The position numbers were made by a program, and so were the translations under genes. A stretch of DNA of 64,000 nt, from positions 558,001 to 622,000 of the forward strand of contig NZ_NBDP01000030.1 of the NCBI RefSeq assembly GCF_004123845.1, written 5' to 3'. The notes under the pieces are model-generated. The model was not told the origin of the DNA and did no database searches. It saw only the letters and a list, made by a program, of their open reading frames with translations. This document shows positions 53,786 through 62,723 of this stretch, one piece after another; positions within the stretch are counted from its first letter, which is position 1, and each line of letters starts with the position of its first letter. This DNA comes from Allobosea sp. Tri-44. GTDB lineage: Bacteria; Pseudomonadota; Alphaproteobacteria; Rhizobiales; Beijerinckiaceae.

Positions 53786-55231
53786 TCACCTCCGCTGGAA
53801 TTCGGGCGACATCAGCAGCAGCGCGAGCGCCTGCTGCTTGCTTTCGGCGCGCGCCACCGCCTGCCGGGTCTGCGGCGAAGCGAGCGGGCCGAGCACCTCC
53901 TCGACCAGCGCGCGCGGATCGGCGACCGAGCCCGCCGCCTGCCGGCCAAGCTGGGCTGCGACATCGATGCGGGTCTTGATCCCTTCCGGCGTCGCCCAGG
54001 CCGCGCTCGTGTCGGGATAGCCATCGGGCCCTGAGGGCTGCCAGAGCGGCTGGCCCATCACGCCGAGCGGACCTGCGATCTGGCCGAAATCCGGCTTGCG
54101 GCCGAGCGCCCGGAAGGCGGCGACTAGGAACTCCTGCGGCGTGCGCAGCTTGGTCGCAGGCGCGGCCCACGCGAGTTCCGATGCGACCAGTGCCCGCGAG
54201 AGCGCAGCAAGGTCGCCGCCTGTCTCGCGGAAGACGCGAGCGAGCTCCGCGACCAGCGCCTGTGGTGGCTCGTCGGCGACGAAATGACGGGCGAGCTTGC
54301 GGGCGAGGAAGGCGGCGGTGCTCGGATGGCGAGCGAGATCGGCGAGCGCCGCCATGCCCTTTTCCTTGCCGTCCTGCCGGTAGATCTTCCCGAGCAGCCT
54401 CTGGCCGCCGGGGTCGTGCAGGCCAGGATTGAAGGCGAAGGAGCCGGGGAAGCCGAGGCGGGCATCGCGCCCGACGACCGTCCAGCCGGTGATGATCCGC
54501 GCCAGGCTGGTGACGTCACCTTGTGTATAGCCGCCGGAAACGCCGAGCGTGTGCAGCTCCATGATCTCACGGGCGAGGTTCTCGTTGAGGCCACGGCCAC
54601 GACGCTTGCCGGCGCGCGAATCCGGGCCGATCGAGAGCTGGTTGTCGAGGAAATTGAGCATCGCCGGATGGCTCTCGACCGCGATCAACAGCTCCTCGAA
54701 GCGGCCGAAGATGTTGGGACGGATCGCCTCGCGTTCGAAGGCGCCGGCCATGGCGCGCACGAAATTGCCCTTGGCGACCGAGATGCAGAAATGGTTCGAC
54801 CAGAACTGCACAAGCCGCTCGGCGAAGCCGGTCTCCGCCTCCAGCGCGCCCTGGACGCGGGCGACCGCTTCCTCGCGATAGATCGTCTGCGGAAACTGCG
54901 GAACCGGCTGCGTCGGCGCCGTCATCTGGCCTTGTGGCTGGCCGGGGGCCGGTGGCGCCGCGGCGACCTGCACGCTCTGCCCTATGCCCTGCCCGGCTAC
55001 CCGACGCGCTTCACGCGCCGCGCGCTCCTCATCCTCGAAAGCATAGAGCGCCCGGCCGATCGGCGCAGCGCCAGAGAAGCTGACGCGCGGCTGGGCAGCG
55101 CCTTCGCTGCGAATCTCCGCGAGCAAGCACTCGCGTACATCCCCCGGCGCTCCGCCCTGCCCCGGCTTCAGGCCGAGCCCGAAGCGCTGCAGCGCCAGCA
55201 CCTTCTGACTTGGCTCGGAGCGATCCGCCAT
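53786..55231 (-). CDS. DUF1800 family protein
   Basis: This 481-residue protein has family blocks VLALQRFGLGLKPG, LVQFWSNHFCISVAKGNFVR, MLNFLDNQLSIGPDS, GLNENLAREIMELHTLGVSG, TGWTVVGRD and KLARHFVADEPP. A Pro/Gln-rich segment (PAPGQPQGQM...) is near residues 90-110. No clear signal peptide, though the DUF1501 partner is exported. DUF1800 is possibly an anchor or partner for DUF1501. A start at 55249 is also possible; 55231 is better spaced from GGAAGG. Confidence 0.85.
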   Translation of the reverse strand: MADRSEPSQKVLALQRFGLGLKPGQGGAPGDVRECLLAEIRSEGAAQPRVSFSGAAPIGRALYAFEDEERAAREARRVAGQGIGQSVQVAAAPPAPGQPQGQMTAPTQPVPQFPQTIYREEAVARVQGALEAETGFAERLVQFWSNHFCISVAKGNFVRAMAGAFEREAIRPNIFGRFEELLIAVESHPAMLNFLDNQLSIGPDSRAGKRRGRGLNENLAREIMELHTLGVSGGYTQGDVTSLARIITGWTVVGRDARLGFPGSFAFNPGLHDPGGQRLLGKIYRQDGKEKGMAALADLARHPSTAAFLARKLARHFVADEPPQALVAELARVFRETGGDLAALSRALVASELAWAAPATKLRTPQEFLVAAFRALGRKPDFGQIAGPLGVMGQPLWQPSGPDGYPDTSAAWATPEGIKTRIDVAAQLGRQAAGSVADPRALVEEVLGPLASPQTRQAVARAESKQQALALLLMSPEFQRR

Positions 55232-55327
55232 GCTCTCGCCTTCCGCCATCCGCGTCGCCGATCATAGGCTCCACTGCAACTATGGCGAAAGCCCGGCCGA
55301 CTCCTCAATCGCTCCAGAGACGGGAAA

Positions 55328-55355
55328 GACCGCCGTTCCTTGCGGAACGGCGGTC
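55328..55355 (-). terminator. Terminator of the DUF4394 gene
   Basis: GACCGCCGTTCC and GGAACGGCGGTC form a 12-base perfect stem. On the minus strand the loop reads GCAA and TTT follows. It lies 27 bases after the DUF4394 stop. The T-run is short. Confidence 0.65.
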
Positions 55356-55382
55356 TCCCGCTGATCGGAAGATCAGTCCGGG

Positions 55383-56174
55383 TCACATCGCCGGCAACGC
55401 CGCGACATCACGCACCGGTGCGGTGAGCCCGCTGATCTTGCCGACCATCGTGGCCTTGCCCGTAGCGAGATCGACCTTGTGGAGACCGCCATCGGCGACC
55501 AGCCAGCCGGTGTTCGTGCCGTCGGCGGCCGTCTCGATGTCGAAGGCGATCGCCTTGGGTGTGACGCCGAGCTTGCCGATGGCGCCGAGCACGCCGTCAT
55601 TCGGCGGCGCCTGCTTCAGCAGTCCGCCGATCTTGCCGTCGATGTCGTAGAGCGCCGTCTCCTTGGTGCCCTTGACCGAGTTGCTGTAAGCGCCGGCGAT
55701 GACCATCGGCGTCTCACCCTTGTGCATGTCGGTCTCGGCGAACTTCAGCTTGCCGTCGACCGTAGTCTTGCCGTCGTCGACATTGACCCGAAGGTTGGTG
55801 CCGTCGGCGCCGATCACGCGCAGCCGGTCGGCAGCCGGGTTGAAGTCGACCGTCGCCATCGTGCCGGCGGCGAGCACCGTGTCCATCTTCGACTTCATCG
55901 TCGCCTTGCCGGCCTGGTCGATTGTGTAGATCGTGCCGTCGGTCGCGAGGGCGTAAAGCATGCCGTCGGCGGGGCGGACGTCGATGCCGGCGATCTTGCC
56001 GTTGATGCCGGTGACCTTCATCGACTTGCCGGCCTTCTGGGTCGCGGTGTCGACCATGGTGAGCGTGTCGTCGCCGGTCAGCGCGGCGAGCATGCCGGCC
56101 TGGGCTGCGCTCGCCGCAGCGAAGGTCGTGGCGAGAATGGTGGATGCGAGAAGCAGGTTGCGAGCCTTGGTCAT
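55383..56174 (-). CDS. DUF4394 family secreted beta-propeller-like protein
   Basis: This 263-residue protein has a Sec signal (MTKARNLLLASTILATTFAA...). The mature part is built of repeats such as GIDVRPADGMLYALATDGTI, VDFNPAADRLRVIGADGTNL and AIAFDIETAADGTNTGWLVA, typical of DUF4394 (propeller-like). GGAGG nine bases before the ATG at 56174. It is divergent from an ECF sigma/anti-sigma pair, and this association suggests that the sigma factor may drive it. Function unknown. Confidence 0.82.
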   Translation of the reverse strand: MTKARNLLLASTILATTFAAASAAQAGMLAALTGDDTLTMVDTATQKAGKSMKVTGINGKIAGIDVRPADGMLYALATDGTIYTIDQAGKATMKSKMDTVLAAGTMATVDFNPAADRLRVIGADGTNLRVNVDDGKTTVDGKLKFAETDMHKGETPMVIAGAYSNSVKGTKETALYDIDGKIGGLLKQAPPNDGVLGAIGKLGVTPKAIAFDIETAADGTNTGWLVADGGLHKVDLATGKATMVGKISGLTAPVRDVAALPAM

Positions 56175-56376
56175 TGGATGTCCTCCGGTTCGTGTCGCGA
56201 TCTCAAAAAAGGGTCGGCCTGCGCCTGCTTTGGCGCGGCACCCATGGCGGATAGCGACTGAATCGCAGGCCAGATGCGGACGAAAAAATAAAAGCTCAGA
56301 TCGCATCCAAGGCCGCAGCTATCGCGTAACAATGGGCTCGCCGCATCCGTGAGGACGGCCGATAGCGGGGAGAGGA

Positions 56377-56940
56377 ATGGCGACGGACGCTACGCAACCG
56401 CGACAGGCCGGCGAGATTGAAACCGCGCTGCTCGCTTGCGCCGCCGGCGATAAATCAGCGCTCAAACGCATCTACGAGGTGGAGTCGCCGCGTATGCTCG
56501 GTGTGGCGCAGCGTCTGCTGAAGCGCCGCGCCCTGGCGGAGGAAGCGGTGCAGGATGCGTTCGTGCTGGTCTGGAGACATGCCGCCCGCTTCGACCCGGA
56601 ACGCGGCGCCGGCCTGACCTGGATCTACGCCATCCTGCGCAACCGTTCACTCTCGATCCTGCGCGACGAGAAGCGGACCGAGACGAGCGACACACCGATC
56701 GCCGAGGAGACCGCGAGCGAGGAGGATGATCCGGAGACCGTGATGTCGAAACTCTCCGACGCCACAGCTCTGCGCGCCTGCCTCGAGATGCTGCCGCCGC
56801 AGCGGCGCGGCCTGGTGCTGCTCGCCTTCGTCCAGGGGCTGACCCATGGCGAGATCGCCGGGCGCCTCAAGCTGCCGCTCGGCACCGTCAAATCCTGGAT
56901 CCGCCGTTCGCTGCTCTCGCTGAAGGAGTGCCTCGGATGA
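56377..56940 (+). CDS. ECF-type RNA polymerase sigma factor
   Basis: This 187-residue protein has a region 2 (LKRIYEVESPRMLGVAQRLL, then EEAVQDAFVLVWRHAARFDP, GLTWIYAILRNRSLSILRDE) and region 4 (ALRACLEMLPPQRRGLVLLA, GLTHGEIAGRLKLPLGTVKS with WIRRSLLSL). It belongs to the SigK/RskA-like ECF group, which is held by an anti-sigma factor. Its stop overlaps the next ATG (ATGA). It probably answers envelope or oxidative stress. Confidence 0.93.
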   Translation: MATDATQPRQAGEIETALLACAAGDKSALKRIYEVESPRMLGVAQRLLKRRALAEEAVQDAFVLVWRHAARFDPERGAGLTWIYAILRNRSLSILRDEKRTETSDTPIAEETASEEDDPETVMSKLSDATALRACLEMLPPQRRGLVLLAFVQGLTHGEIAGRLKLPLGTVKSWIRRSLLSLKECLG

Positions 56941-57683
56941 GCCCCGCCGCCGACGCAACCTCACCCGAATACAACGCGCTCGCGGGCGAATACGTCCTTG
57001 GCCTGCTCGAAGGCCAGGAGCGCGATGCCGCAGAGCATCGCCTGGAGCAGGACAGCGCCTTCGCGACCGCCGTCGAACGCTGGCGCCGCCATTTCGCAGC
57101 GCTTGACGCCACAGCTACGCCGATCACGCCCCCCGCTGACCTCTGGTCCCGGATCGAGGCCGGAATAGCGGGTCTCATCCAGCCGGCAGCCTCGGCAGCG
57201 ACGCTGCGCCCGGCCACGGCCGGCCCCGGCCGCCTTGCGGAGTGGTGGAACAGCCTCTTCGTCTGGCGCGGCGCTGCCTTCGCTGGCGCGCTGGCGACCA
57301 TCCTGCTGGCAGTCGGTCTCGTCGGCGCACTCGATCGCGCCAAGCGTCAACCTCTGATGGTTGCTGTGCTGCTGACCGACAGCAACGCCGCCGCCGCCGT
57401 GGTGCACACCTTCGCCGACGGCCGCGTCGAGATGCTGCCCTTGCAGAGCATCGACGTACCGGCTGGCAAGGCGCTGGAGATCTGGACGTTGTGGGACCGC
57501 GCCGTCGGCCCGCGCTCCGTCGGCCTGATCGACCGCGCCCGTTCGACACCGCTCAGGCTCGACAATCTGCCGCTCGGCAAGGACCAGCTCTTCGAGATCA
57601 CACTCGAGCCCGCGACCGGCTCGCCGACCGGCCGGCCGACCGGCCCAATCATCGCCAAGGGCACGACCTCACAGAGGCTGTAG
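56937..57683 (+). CDS. Anti-sigma factor, RskA-like
   Basis: In this 248-residue protein, the N-terminal anti-sigma domain (EYVLGLLEGQERDAAEHRLE, WSRIEAGIAGL) is followed by a membrane span (AAFAGALATILLAVGLVGAL, about 107-128) and a periplasmic RskA domain (SNAAAAVVHTFADGRVEMLP, ALEIWTLWDRAVGPRSVGLI, LFEITLEPATGSPTGRPTGP). Classic single-span sensor that releases the sigma factor on a signal. ATGA overlap with the sigma gene means coupled translation. No zinc-binding HxxxCxxC is visible. Confidence 0.9.
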   Translation: MSPAADATSPEYNALAGEYVLGLLEGQERDAAEHRLEQDSAFATAVERWRRHFAALDATATPITPPADLWSRIEAGIAGLIQPAASAATLRPATAGPGRLAEWWNSLFVWRGAAFAGALATILLAVGLVGALDRAKRQPLMVAVLLTDSNAAAAVVHTFADGRVEMLPLQSIDVPAGKALEIWTLWDRAVGPRSVGLIDRARSTPLRLDNLPLGKDQLFEITLEPATGSPTGRPTGPIIAKGTTSQRL

Positions 57684-57712
57684 GATTCCTTTGCGAAAGG
57701 CTGATCACCGGG

Positions 57713-57864
57713 CTCCTCCCTTCCCCCTTGTGGGGAAGAGTATGGGATGGGGGGCGAACGACCGGGTGATCGGTGGATCGTAAAAGCGGATCGGCCCGAT
57801 TCCCGGCGAGTTCGCTTCGACTTTGCGCCCCCCACCCCTGCCCCTCCCCACAAGGGGGAGGGGT
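57713..57864. repeat. Palindromic element, family D variant
   Basis: CTCCTCCCTTCCCCCTTGTG at the left and CCCCTCCCCACAAGGGGGAG at the right pair, with ATGGGATGGGGGGC/GCCCCCCACCCC inside. It fills the gap between convergent genes after the anti-sigma gene. Confidence 0.8.
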
Positions 57865-57926
57865 TCCCCGCGCCTTGTCTGGTTTCGCAGAGAAATCCTA
57901 TAGGGAGGAGCCCTCGCCAGAGCTGC

Positions 57927-59111
57927 CTACTGCATGTCGGCGAATGCCTTCTTCAGGCGCTCGGCGGCCTCGATCACGACGGAACGCTGGGTCGCGAGGT
58001 TGAAGCGCAGGAAGCTGTCGCCGCCGGAGCCGAAGCTCGTCCCGTGGTTCACCGCGATCTTCGCCTGCTTCTCGACGCGGGCGATGAACTCCTTGGCATC
58101 CATGCCGGTACCGGCGAAATCGACCCAGGCGAGGTAAGTCGACTCCAGCGGCATCGAGCGGATACCGGGAATGCTGCCGACCGCCTCGTCGAAGAGCCGG
58201 CGGTTGCCGTCGAGATAGGCGACCAGGGAATCGACCCAGGCTGCGCCCTGCGGGCTGTAGGCAGCCGTCGACATCTCCATGCCGAAGGAGTTGGGCGAGA
58301 TGCCGAGCGCATTCATCCGGGCGCGGAACGGAGCGCGCAGTGCCTCATCCGGGATGATGACATTGCCGACATGGGCACCGGCGATGTTGAAGGTCTTGGT
58401 CGTCGCGGTCATCATCACCAGGCGACCAAGGATCTCCGGCGCCGCATTGGCCATGACCGTGTGCTTGTAGCCGGGCATGACGAGGTCGTGATGGATCTCG
58501 TCCGAGACCAGGATCAGGTCTTGGCGGACGCAGAAATCGGCGATCTGCCTGAGCTCATCGCGGCTCCAGACCCGGCCGCCGGGATTATGCGGCGAGCACA
58601 GGATCAGCATGCGCTCCTTGCCGGTCATCTGCGCATCCCAGGCGGGGATGTCGAGGACATAGCGGCCATCCTCCTGCGCGAGCCGGCATTCGACGACATC
58701 GCGGCCCGCCGCCTTAATGACGCGGGCGAAGGCGTGATAGACCGGCGTCATCAGCACGACGCCGTCGCCCGGCCTGGTATAGGCGTCGACGCAGAGCGCG
58801 GTGCCGTTGACCAGCCCGTGGGTGGTGAAGATCGCCTGCGGCTCGACCACCCAGCCATGGCGCTCCTTCATCCACCAGCGGATGGCGTCGCTGTTCGTCC
58901 GCTCGTCGCCGAAATAGCCGTAGACGCCATGGGCCGCCATCGCCTCGACCGCAGCCTGGACGCAAGCTGGCGGGCGGAAATCCATGTCGGCGACCCACAT
59001 GGCGATGCCGTCGGAAACCGGGACGCCGTAGATGGCTTCCATCTTATCCCATTTGGCGCAGTTGCTGCCGCGGCGGTCGATCCACAGGTCGAAGTTCTGA
59101 GCGATGTTCAT
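57927..59111 (-). CDS. PLP-dependent C-S lyase, PatB/MalY-type
   Basis: This 394-residue fold-type I aminotransferase has MWVADMDFRPP, ERHGWVVEPQAIFTTHGLVN, CSPHNPGGRVWSRDELRQIA, LVSDEIHHDLVMPGYKHT and the PLP Lys in TATTKTFNIAGAHVGNV. The MWVADMDF/EIHHD features mark cystathionine beta-lyase-like PatB/MalY, which cleaves cystathionine to homocysteine, pyruvate and ammonia. In-frame codons from 59252 have no homology. Stands alone. A metabolic or regulatory role is possible. Confidence 0.88.
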   Translation of the reverse strand: MNIAQNFDLWIDRRGSNCAKWDKMEAIYGVPVSDGIAMWVADMDFRPPACVQAAVEAMAAHGVYGYFGDERTNSDAIRWWMKERHGWVVEPQAIFTTHGLVNGTALCVDAYTRPGDGVVLMTPVYHAFARVIKAAGRDVVECRLAQEDGRYVLDIPAWDAQMTGKERMLILCSPHNPGGRVWSRDELRQIADFCVRQDLILVSDEIHHDLVMPGYKHTVMANAAPEILGRLVMMTATTKTFNIAGAHVGNVIIPDEALRAPFRARMNALGISPNSFGMEMSTAAYSPQGAAWVDSLVAYLDGNRRLFDEAVGSIPGIRSMPLESTYLAWVDFAGTGMDAKEFIARVEKQAKIAVNHGTSFGSGGDSFLRFNLATQRSVVIEAAERLKKAFADMQ

Positions 59112-59292
59112 GATGGCTCTCGATGCGTCGCCGGGCAGGCCGACATCATCGCATACCAAGAAAATTCTTCTCCGCCAGCAGCGTTTCACGCAATTCCAAT
59201 CTACCGTGACGGTCTGGCTTGGCCTCGGCGCTTGCGCAATCTCGCTCGCCAAGGCATGGCGAAACCACTTTGGAGGCTGCTATAGGCCGGTC

Positions 59293-59754
59293 ATGAGCCT
59301 GCCAGCGCCCCTGATCGAAACCCTCGGTTCAGTCGCCGTGATCATGGAGGTGGCACGCGATCCCTGGTGGATCATCGCCAGCGCCGCGGCAGCCCTTCAC
59401 GGCGCCAGCCCGATTACCGTTGCCGATGTCGACGTCCTGCTCAGCGTCGCGGATATCAGCCGCATCCTGCCGGCTCTCGGGATCGAGCCCTATCAGGGGC
59501 TGCCGAACCCACTATTTCGCTCGACGATCCTGGCCAAGTGGCTGGCGCCGCCCGTGCCCGTCGATCTCATGGCCGGCTTCGAGCATCGCGTCGGCGAAGC
59601 GTGGCATCCGGTCCGGCCAGCGACTCGGCAGGCGGTCACCGTCGGCGCGGCAACCGTCTATGTTCCCGAGCGGAATGAGCTCAAGCGCATCATCGAAAGT
59701 TTCGGCCGCCCCAAGGACCTCGAGCGCGCCCGCCTGCTCGCAGCGTCTACATGA
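59293..59754 (+). CDS. Nucleotidyltransferase-like protein
   Basis: This 153-residue protein has a central pattern IIASAAAALHGASPITVADV with a DVD motif (VADVDVLLS), as in the nucleotidyltransferase superfamily (Pol beta-like MNT fold). It continues IEPYQGLPNPLFRSTILAKW, VDLMAGFEHRVGEAWHPVRP, and ends ELKRIIESFGRPKDLERARL. This is typical of small 'nucleotidyl transferase-like' proteins, some of which are antitoxin or toxin components. It overlaps the RecD-like gene's end by eight bases on the opposite strand. Confidence 0.65.
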   Translation: MSLPAPLIETLGSVAVIMEVARDPWWIIASAAAALHGASPITVADVDVLLSVADISRILPALGIEPYQGLPNPLFRSTILAKWLAPPVPVDLMAGFEHRVGEAWHPVRPATRQAVTVGAATVYVPERNELKRIIESFGRPKDLERARLLAAST

Positions 59755-60838
59755 CCACGGTGATCGTCTCGGCCGCGCGTGTCAGCCCGGTATAGAGCCA
59801 GCGGGCCCGGTGCTCGCGGAAGGCGAAGGCCTCGTCGAACATGACGATGTTGTCCCATTGCGAGCCTTGCGCCTTATGCACGGTGAGCGCGTAGCCGAAG
59901 GTGAACTCGTCGGTGTGGCGGCGCAGCTCCCAGGGCACTTCGTCCTCGGTGCCGTCGAAGAAGTTCGGCATGACCGAGACCTTGACCGGCTTGCCGCCGG
60001 TGTCGTCCTCCGGCGTCACCCGCATGGTGATGAGACCCTTCTTCGAAGTCTTGAGCTCCTGCACGATCCAGGCGCCGCCGTTGAGCAGCCCCTTGCTCTT
60101 GTCGTTGCGCAGGCAGACCAGCTTCTCGCCGACAGCCGGGACATTGGCGACATGGCCCATGAGCTGGCGCATGCGGGCATTGTATTGCCGGCGCGTCTTG
60201 TTGAGGCCGACCAGCACCTGATCGGCCGACAGCACGATCTCGGGCGTGATCTCAGCGCGCCGGATGATACGGCTCGCGCCATAGTCGCCGATCTCGAGCC
60301 GCCCGCCCTCGCGGACGATCATCGACATGCGCACGATCGGGTTGTCGGCCGCCTGGCGGTGGACCTCGGTCAGCATCACGTCCGGCTCGACTTCGGTGAA
60401 GAAGCCGCCGCCCTTGACCGGCGGCAGCTGCGCCGGATCGCCGAGCACCAGTACCGGCGTGCCGAAGGACAGCAGATCGCGGCCGAGATCCTCGTCGACC
60501 ATCGAGCATTCGTCGATGATGATCAGCTTGGCCTTGGCGGCAGCACTCTCGCGGTTGAGCACGAAGGTCGGGCTCTCCTCGTCGACGCCACGCGAGCGGT
60601 AGATCAGTGAATGGATGGTCTGCGCGCCCTCGCAGCCCTTGTTGCGCAGGACGAGCGCGGCCTTGCCGGTGAAGGCGGCGAAGACGACGGTGCCGTCGAC
60701 CCCTTCGGCGATATGGCGGGCGAGCGTGGTCTTGCCCGTGCCGGCATAGCCGAACAGGCGAAAGAGCTGCGGCGAGCCGGTCTTGAGCCAATCGGCCACG
60801 GCGGCGAGCGCCGCGTCCTGCTGCGGTGACCAGCTCAT
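59747..60838 (-). CDS. RecD-like/AAA ATP-dependent DNA helicase
   Basis: This 363-residue SF1 helicase has Walker A GYAGTGKTT (30-38), IIIDECSMVDEDL (DExx), LVLGDPAQLPPVKGGG, VMLTEVHRQAADNPIVRMSM, and the C-terminal FGYALTVHKAQGSQWDNIVM with YTGLTRAAETITV (motifs V-VI). It is shorter than RecD2 (about 700), lacking the N-terminal region. Possibly RecD-like/Dda-type. Likely acts in DNA repair or replication. The ATG at 60838 starts MSWSPQQDAALAA. Confidence 0.85.
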   Translation of the reverse strand: MSWSPQQDAALAAVADWLKTGSPQLFRLFGYAGTGKTTLARHIAEGVDGTVVFAAFTGKAALVLRNKGCEGAQTIHSLIYRSRGVDEESPTFVLNRESAAAKAKLIIIDECSMVDEDLGRDLLSFGTPVLVLGDPAQLPPVKGGGFFTEVEPDVMLTEVHRQAADNPIVRMSMIVREGGRLEIGDYGASRIIRRAEITPEIVLSADQVLVGLNKTRRQYNARMRQLMGHVANVPAVGEKLVCLRNDKSKGLLNGGAWIVQELKTSKKGLITMRVTPEDDTGGKPVKVSVMPNFFDGTEDEVPWELRRHTDEFTFGYALTVHKAQGSQWDNIVMFDEAFAFREHRARWLYTGLTRAAETITVVM

Positions 60839-60905
60839 GGGGAGATGCACATGCTTTCGGGCATGGCGCACATGGCCGCGAGTCGGCCGGCCGTGGCAAG
60901 CCGGT

Positions 60906-62582
60906 TCAGGCGGCGCGCAGGCGCCTGGCGAACTCGTCGGCCTCAGCCTGCAGGGCCGAGATCCGCTCGTCGAGCTGGCGCGCGCCACTCGCGCCCTGCT
61001 CGGCATGGGCAGTGGTCTGGACGCCGGCGCCGGCGATCGTCGTCACCGCGGCGGCAGCCTGCCCAGTGACCACCGAGATGCGGGCGATGGTCTCGCCCAG
61101 GCCCTGCAACAGGCCGGTATGCGAGGCGACCATGGTCGAGATCTCGGTGCTCGCCTGCTCGACCGCGCCGGCGCGGCTAGCGATCCCGATGATTGCCTGA
61201 GCGGCTTGCGACAGTGCCGCGTCCACAGTCGCGATACGAGCCGAGATCTGCGCCGTCGCGTCGGCGGTCTGCGTCGCCAGGGCCTTCACCTCGCTGGCGA
61301 CGACGGCAAAACCGCGGCCCTGTGCGCCCGCTCGCGCCGCCTCGATCGTGGCGTTGAGCGCGAGCAGGTTGGTCTGCCGCGCGATCGCCTCGATCAGCTG
61401 GACGACGTCGCGGATCTTGCCGGCGTTCTCGGTCAGCCGGCCAACCAGACCGACCGTGCCGGCCGCGTCGCGGGTCGCCAAACTCGCGGTCTCCGAGACG
61501 CGCCTGACCTCGCGATTGATCTGCTCGACGACCTCTTCCAGCCGCACCGCGGCATCGGCGATGCGTTCGGCCTCCTCGCCTGCCCCGGCGACCGCCTGCG
61601 CAGCAGCACTGCCGCTATGCGATATCTGCCCGGCACGAGCGGCAGATTCGGTGAGAGCCGCGCGCAGGCCTTCGCTCAGCCGGCCGATATCGGCGAGCAG
61701 GCGGCCGATCCGCGCCTCGAACTCCTGCGCGATCTTGTGCAACTCGTCGGTGCGCCGCTGCTGATGCTGTTGCGACAGGTCGGCTTCGGCATCGCGCGTG
61801 ACAAGGGTGGCGCGGACCTCGCTCAGCGTCCGCACCGTGCGGGCGAGCTCGCCGATCTCATCGCGGCGCTTGCGATGCGGCACGTCGACGACCCGATTCG
61901 ACGATGTCGCCAGCTTGATCGTATCCATCAATTCGCGCAGCGGCCGGGTCAGATGCGCCCTGAGCAGGAAGATCGCCAGCAGCCCGCCGGCGAGCGGCAA
62001 GCCCGCGGCAATCACGATGACACGCAACCTCACCTGCGAGGCGAGATTCTGCGCGCGCGCCGCAGCGATCCCGGCCTGCCGGTCGAGTTCGTCGCGCATG
62101 GCCGAGGTCACCAGCATGATCTGGCGGACATTCTCCTTGGCGGCATCGGCTGAGGCCTCGATCAATGCCGCCTTCGGCGAGACCCTGCGGCCGATCTCGA
62201 CGATGTCGCGCTGGAAATCGATGAAGGTCCGGATGCGCGCGCCCAGAGTCGCGTTGGATTGCAGTACATTTGCCGGCAAGGAAGACATCAGATTGGCGCG
62301 AGCCGCGTCCACAAGCTCAACGGCCGCATCGAGCTGATCGAGTGCCTGCTCGACCGCGCGCGGCTCGGTCGCGTCCTCGAAGCGGCTGAGCAGCGAAGCC
62401 TGCGCGACGCGGCTCGAGAGCAGCGCGGCCTTGTTGGCGAGCTGCTGCCCGCCAAAGGCCTCGCGGTCGATCTCGTGAACCGAATCGAGGCCGCGCACGG
62501 CGCTGGCGAGACCGAGCGCCGCCGCGATCCCGAAGATCGCGAACAGCACCGTGATCTTCGCCGTCAACCCGAACCGTCGCAT
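60906..62582 (-). CDS. Methyl-accepting chemotaxis protein
   Basis: In this 558-residue protein, helix 1 ([20 protein letters not shown], about 10-29) and helix 2 ([20 protein letters not shown], about 185-204) bound a periplasmic four-helix-type sensor. HAMP ([20 protein letters not shown]...) and a signalling domain ([40 protein letters not shown]) follow. No pentapeptide for CheB/CheR. The C-terminus ends LRAA. The ligand is unknown. The start at 62582 ([12 protein letters not shown]) is best. An AT-rich dyad lies upstream at 62671. Confidence 0.92.
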   Translation of the reverse strand: MRRFGLTAKITVLFAIFGIAAALGLASAVRGLDSVHEIDREAFGGQQLANKAALLSSRVAQASLLSRFEDATEPRAVEQALDQLDAAVELVDAARANLMSSLPANVLQSNATLGARIRTFIDFQRDIVEIGRRVSPKAALIEASADAAKENVRQIMLVTSAMRDELDRQAGIAAARAQNLASQVRLRVIVIAAGLPLAGGLLAIFLLRAHLTRPLRELMDTIKLATSSNRVVDVPHRKRRDEIGELARTVRTLSEVRATLVTRDAEADLSQQHQQRRTDELHKIAQEFEARIGRLLADIGRLSEGLRAALTESAARAGQISHSGSAAAQAVAGAGEEAERIADAAVRLEEVVEQINREVRRVSETASLATRDAAGTVGLVGRLTENAGKIRDVVQLIEAIARQTNLLALNATIEAARAGAQGRGFAVVASEVKALATQTADATAQISARIATVDAALSQAAQAIIGIASRAGAVEQASTEISTMVASHTGLLQGLGETIARISVVTGQAAAAVTTIAGAGVQTTAHAEQGASGARQLDERISALQAEADEFARRLRAA

Positions 62583-62670
62583 TGCTTCCACCGCCAAAGC
62601 CGAGCGGCCGACTTCTCGCAGCTGCGAAGCAAACAGATACTTAACGGAGCCAGCTAACTACTTCAAATAC

Positions 62671-62683
62671 CTTAAATTTTAAG
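62671..62683 (-). promoter_or_regulatory. AT-rich dyad upstream of the chemoreceptor gene
   Basis: CTTAAA-T-TTTAAG is a perfect inverted repeat. It shares TTTTAAGCTT (62677-62686) with the kyn operator candidate at 47032-47051. It lies about 90 bases before the start at 62582, the right place for a promoter-proximal operator. Confidence 0.4.
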
Positions 62684-62723
62684 CTTGACAACGCCCCCTG
62701 CGCGAGTCCGCGATCATCGGCAC

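Noticed and set aside
60906-62582. The chemoreceptor as part of a chemotaxis operon
   Set aside because: No cheA, cheW, cheB or cheR homologues lie in the window, so it is listed as a lone receptor.
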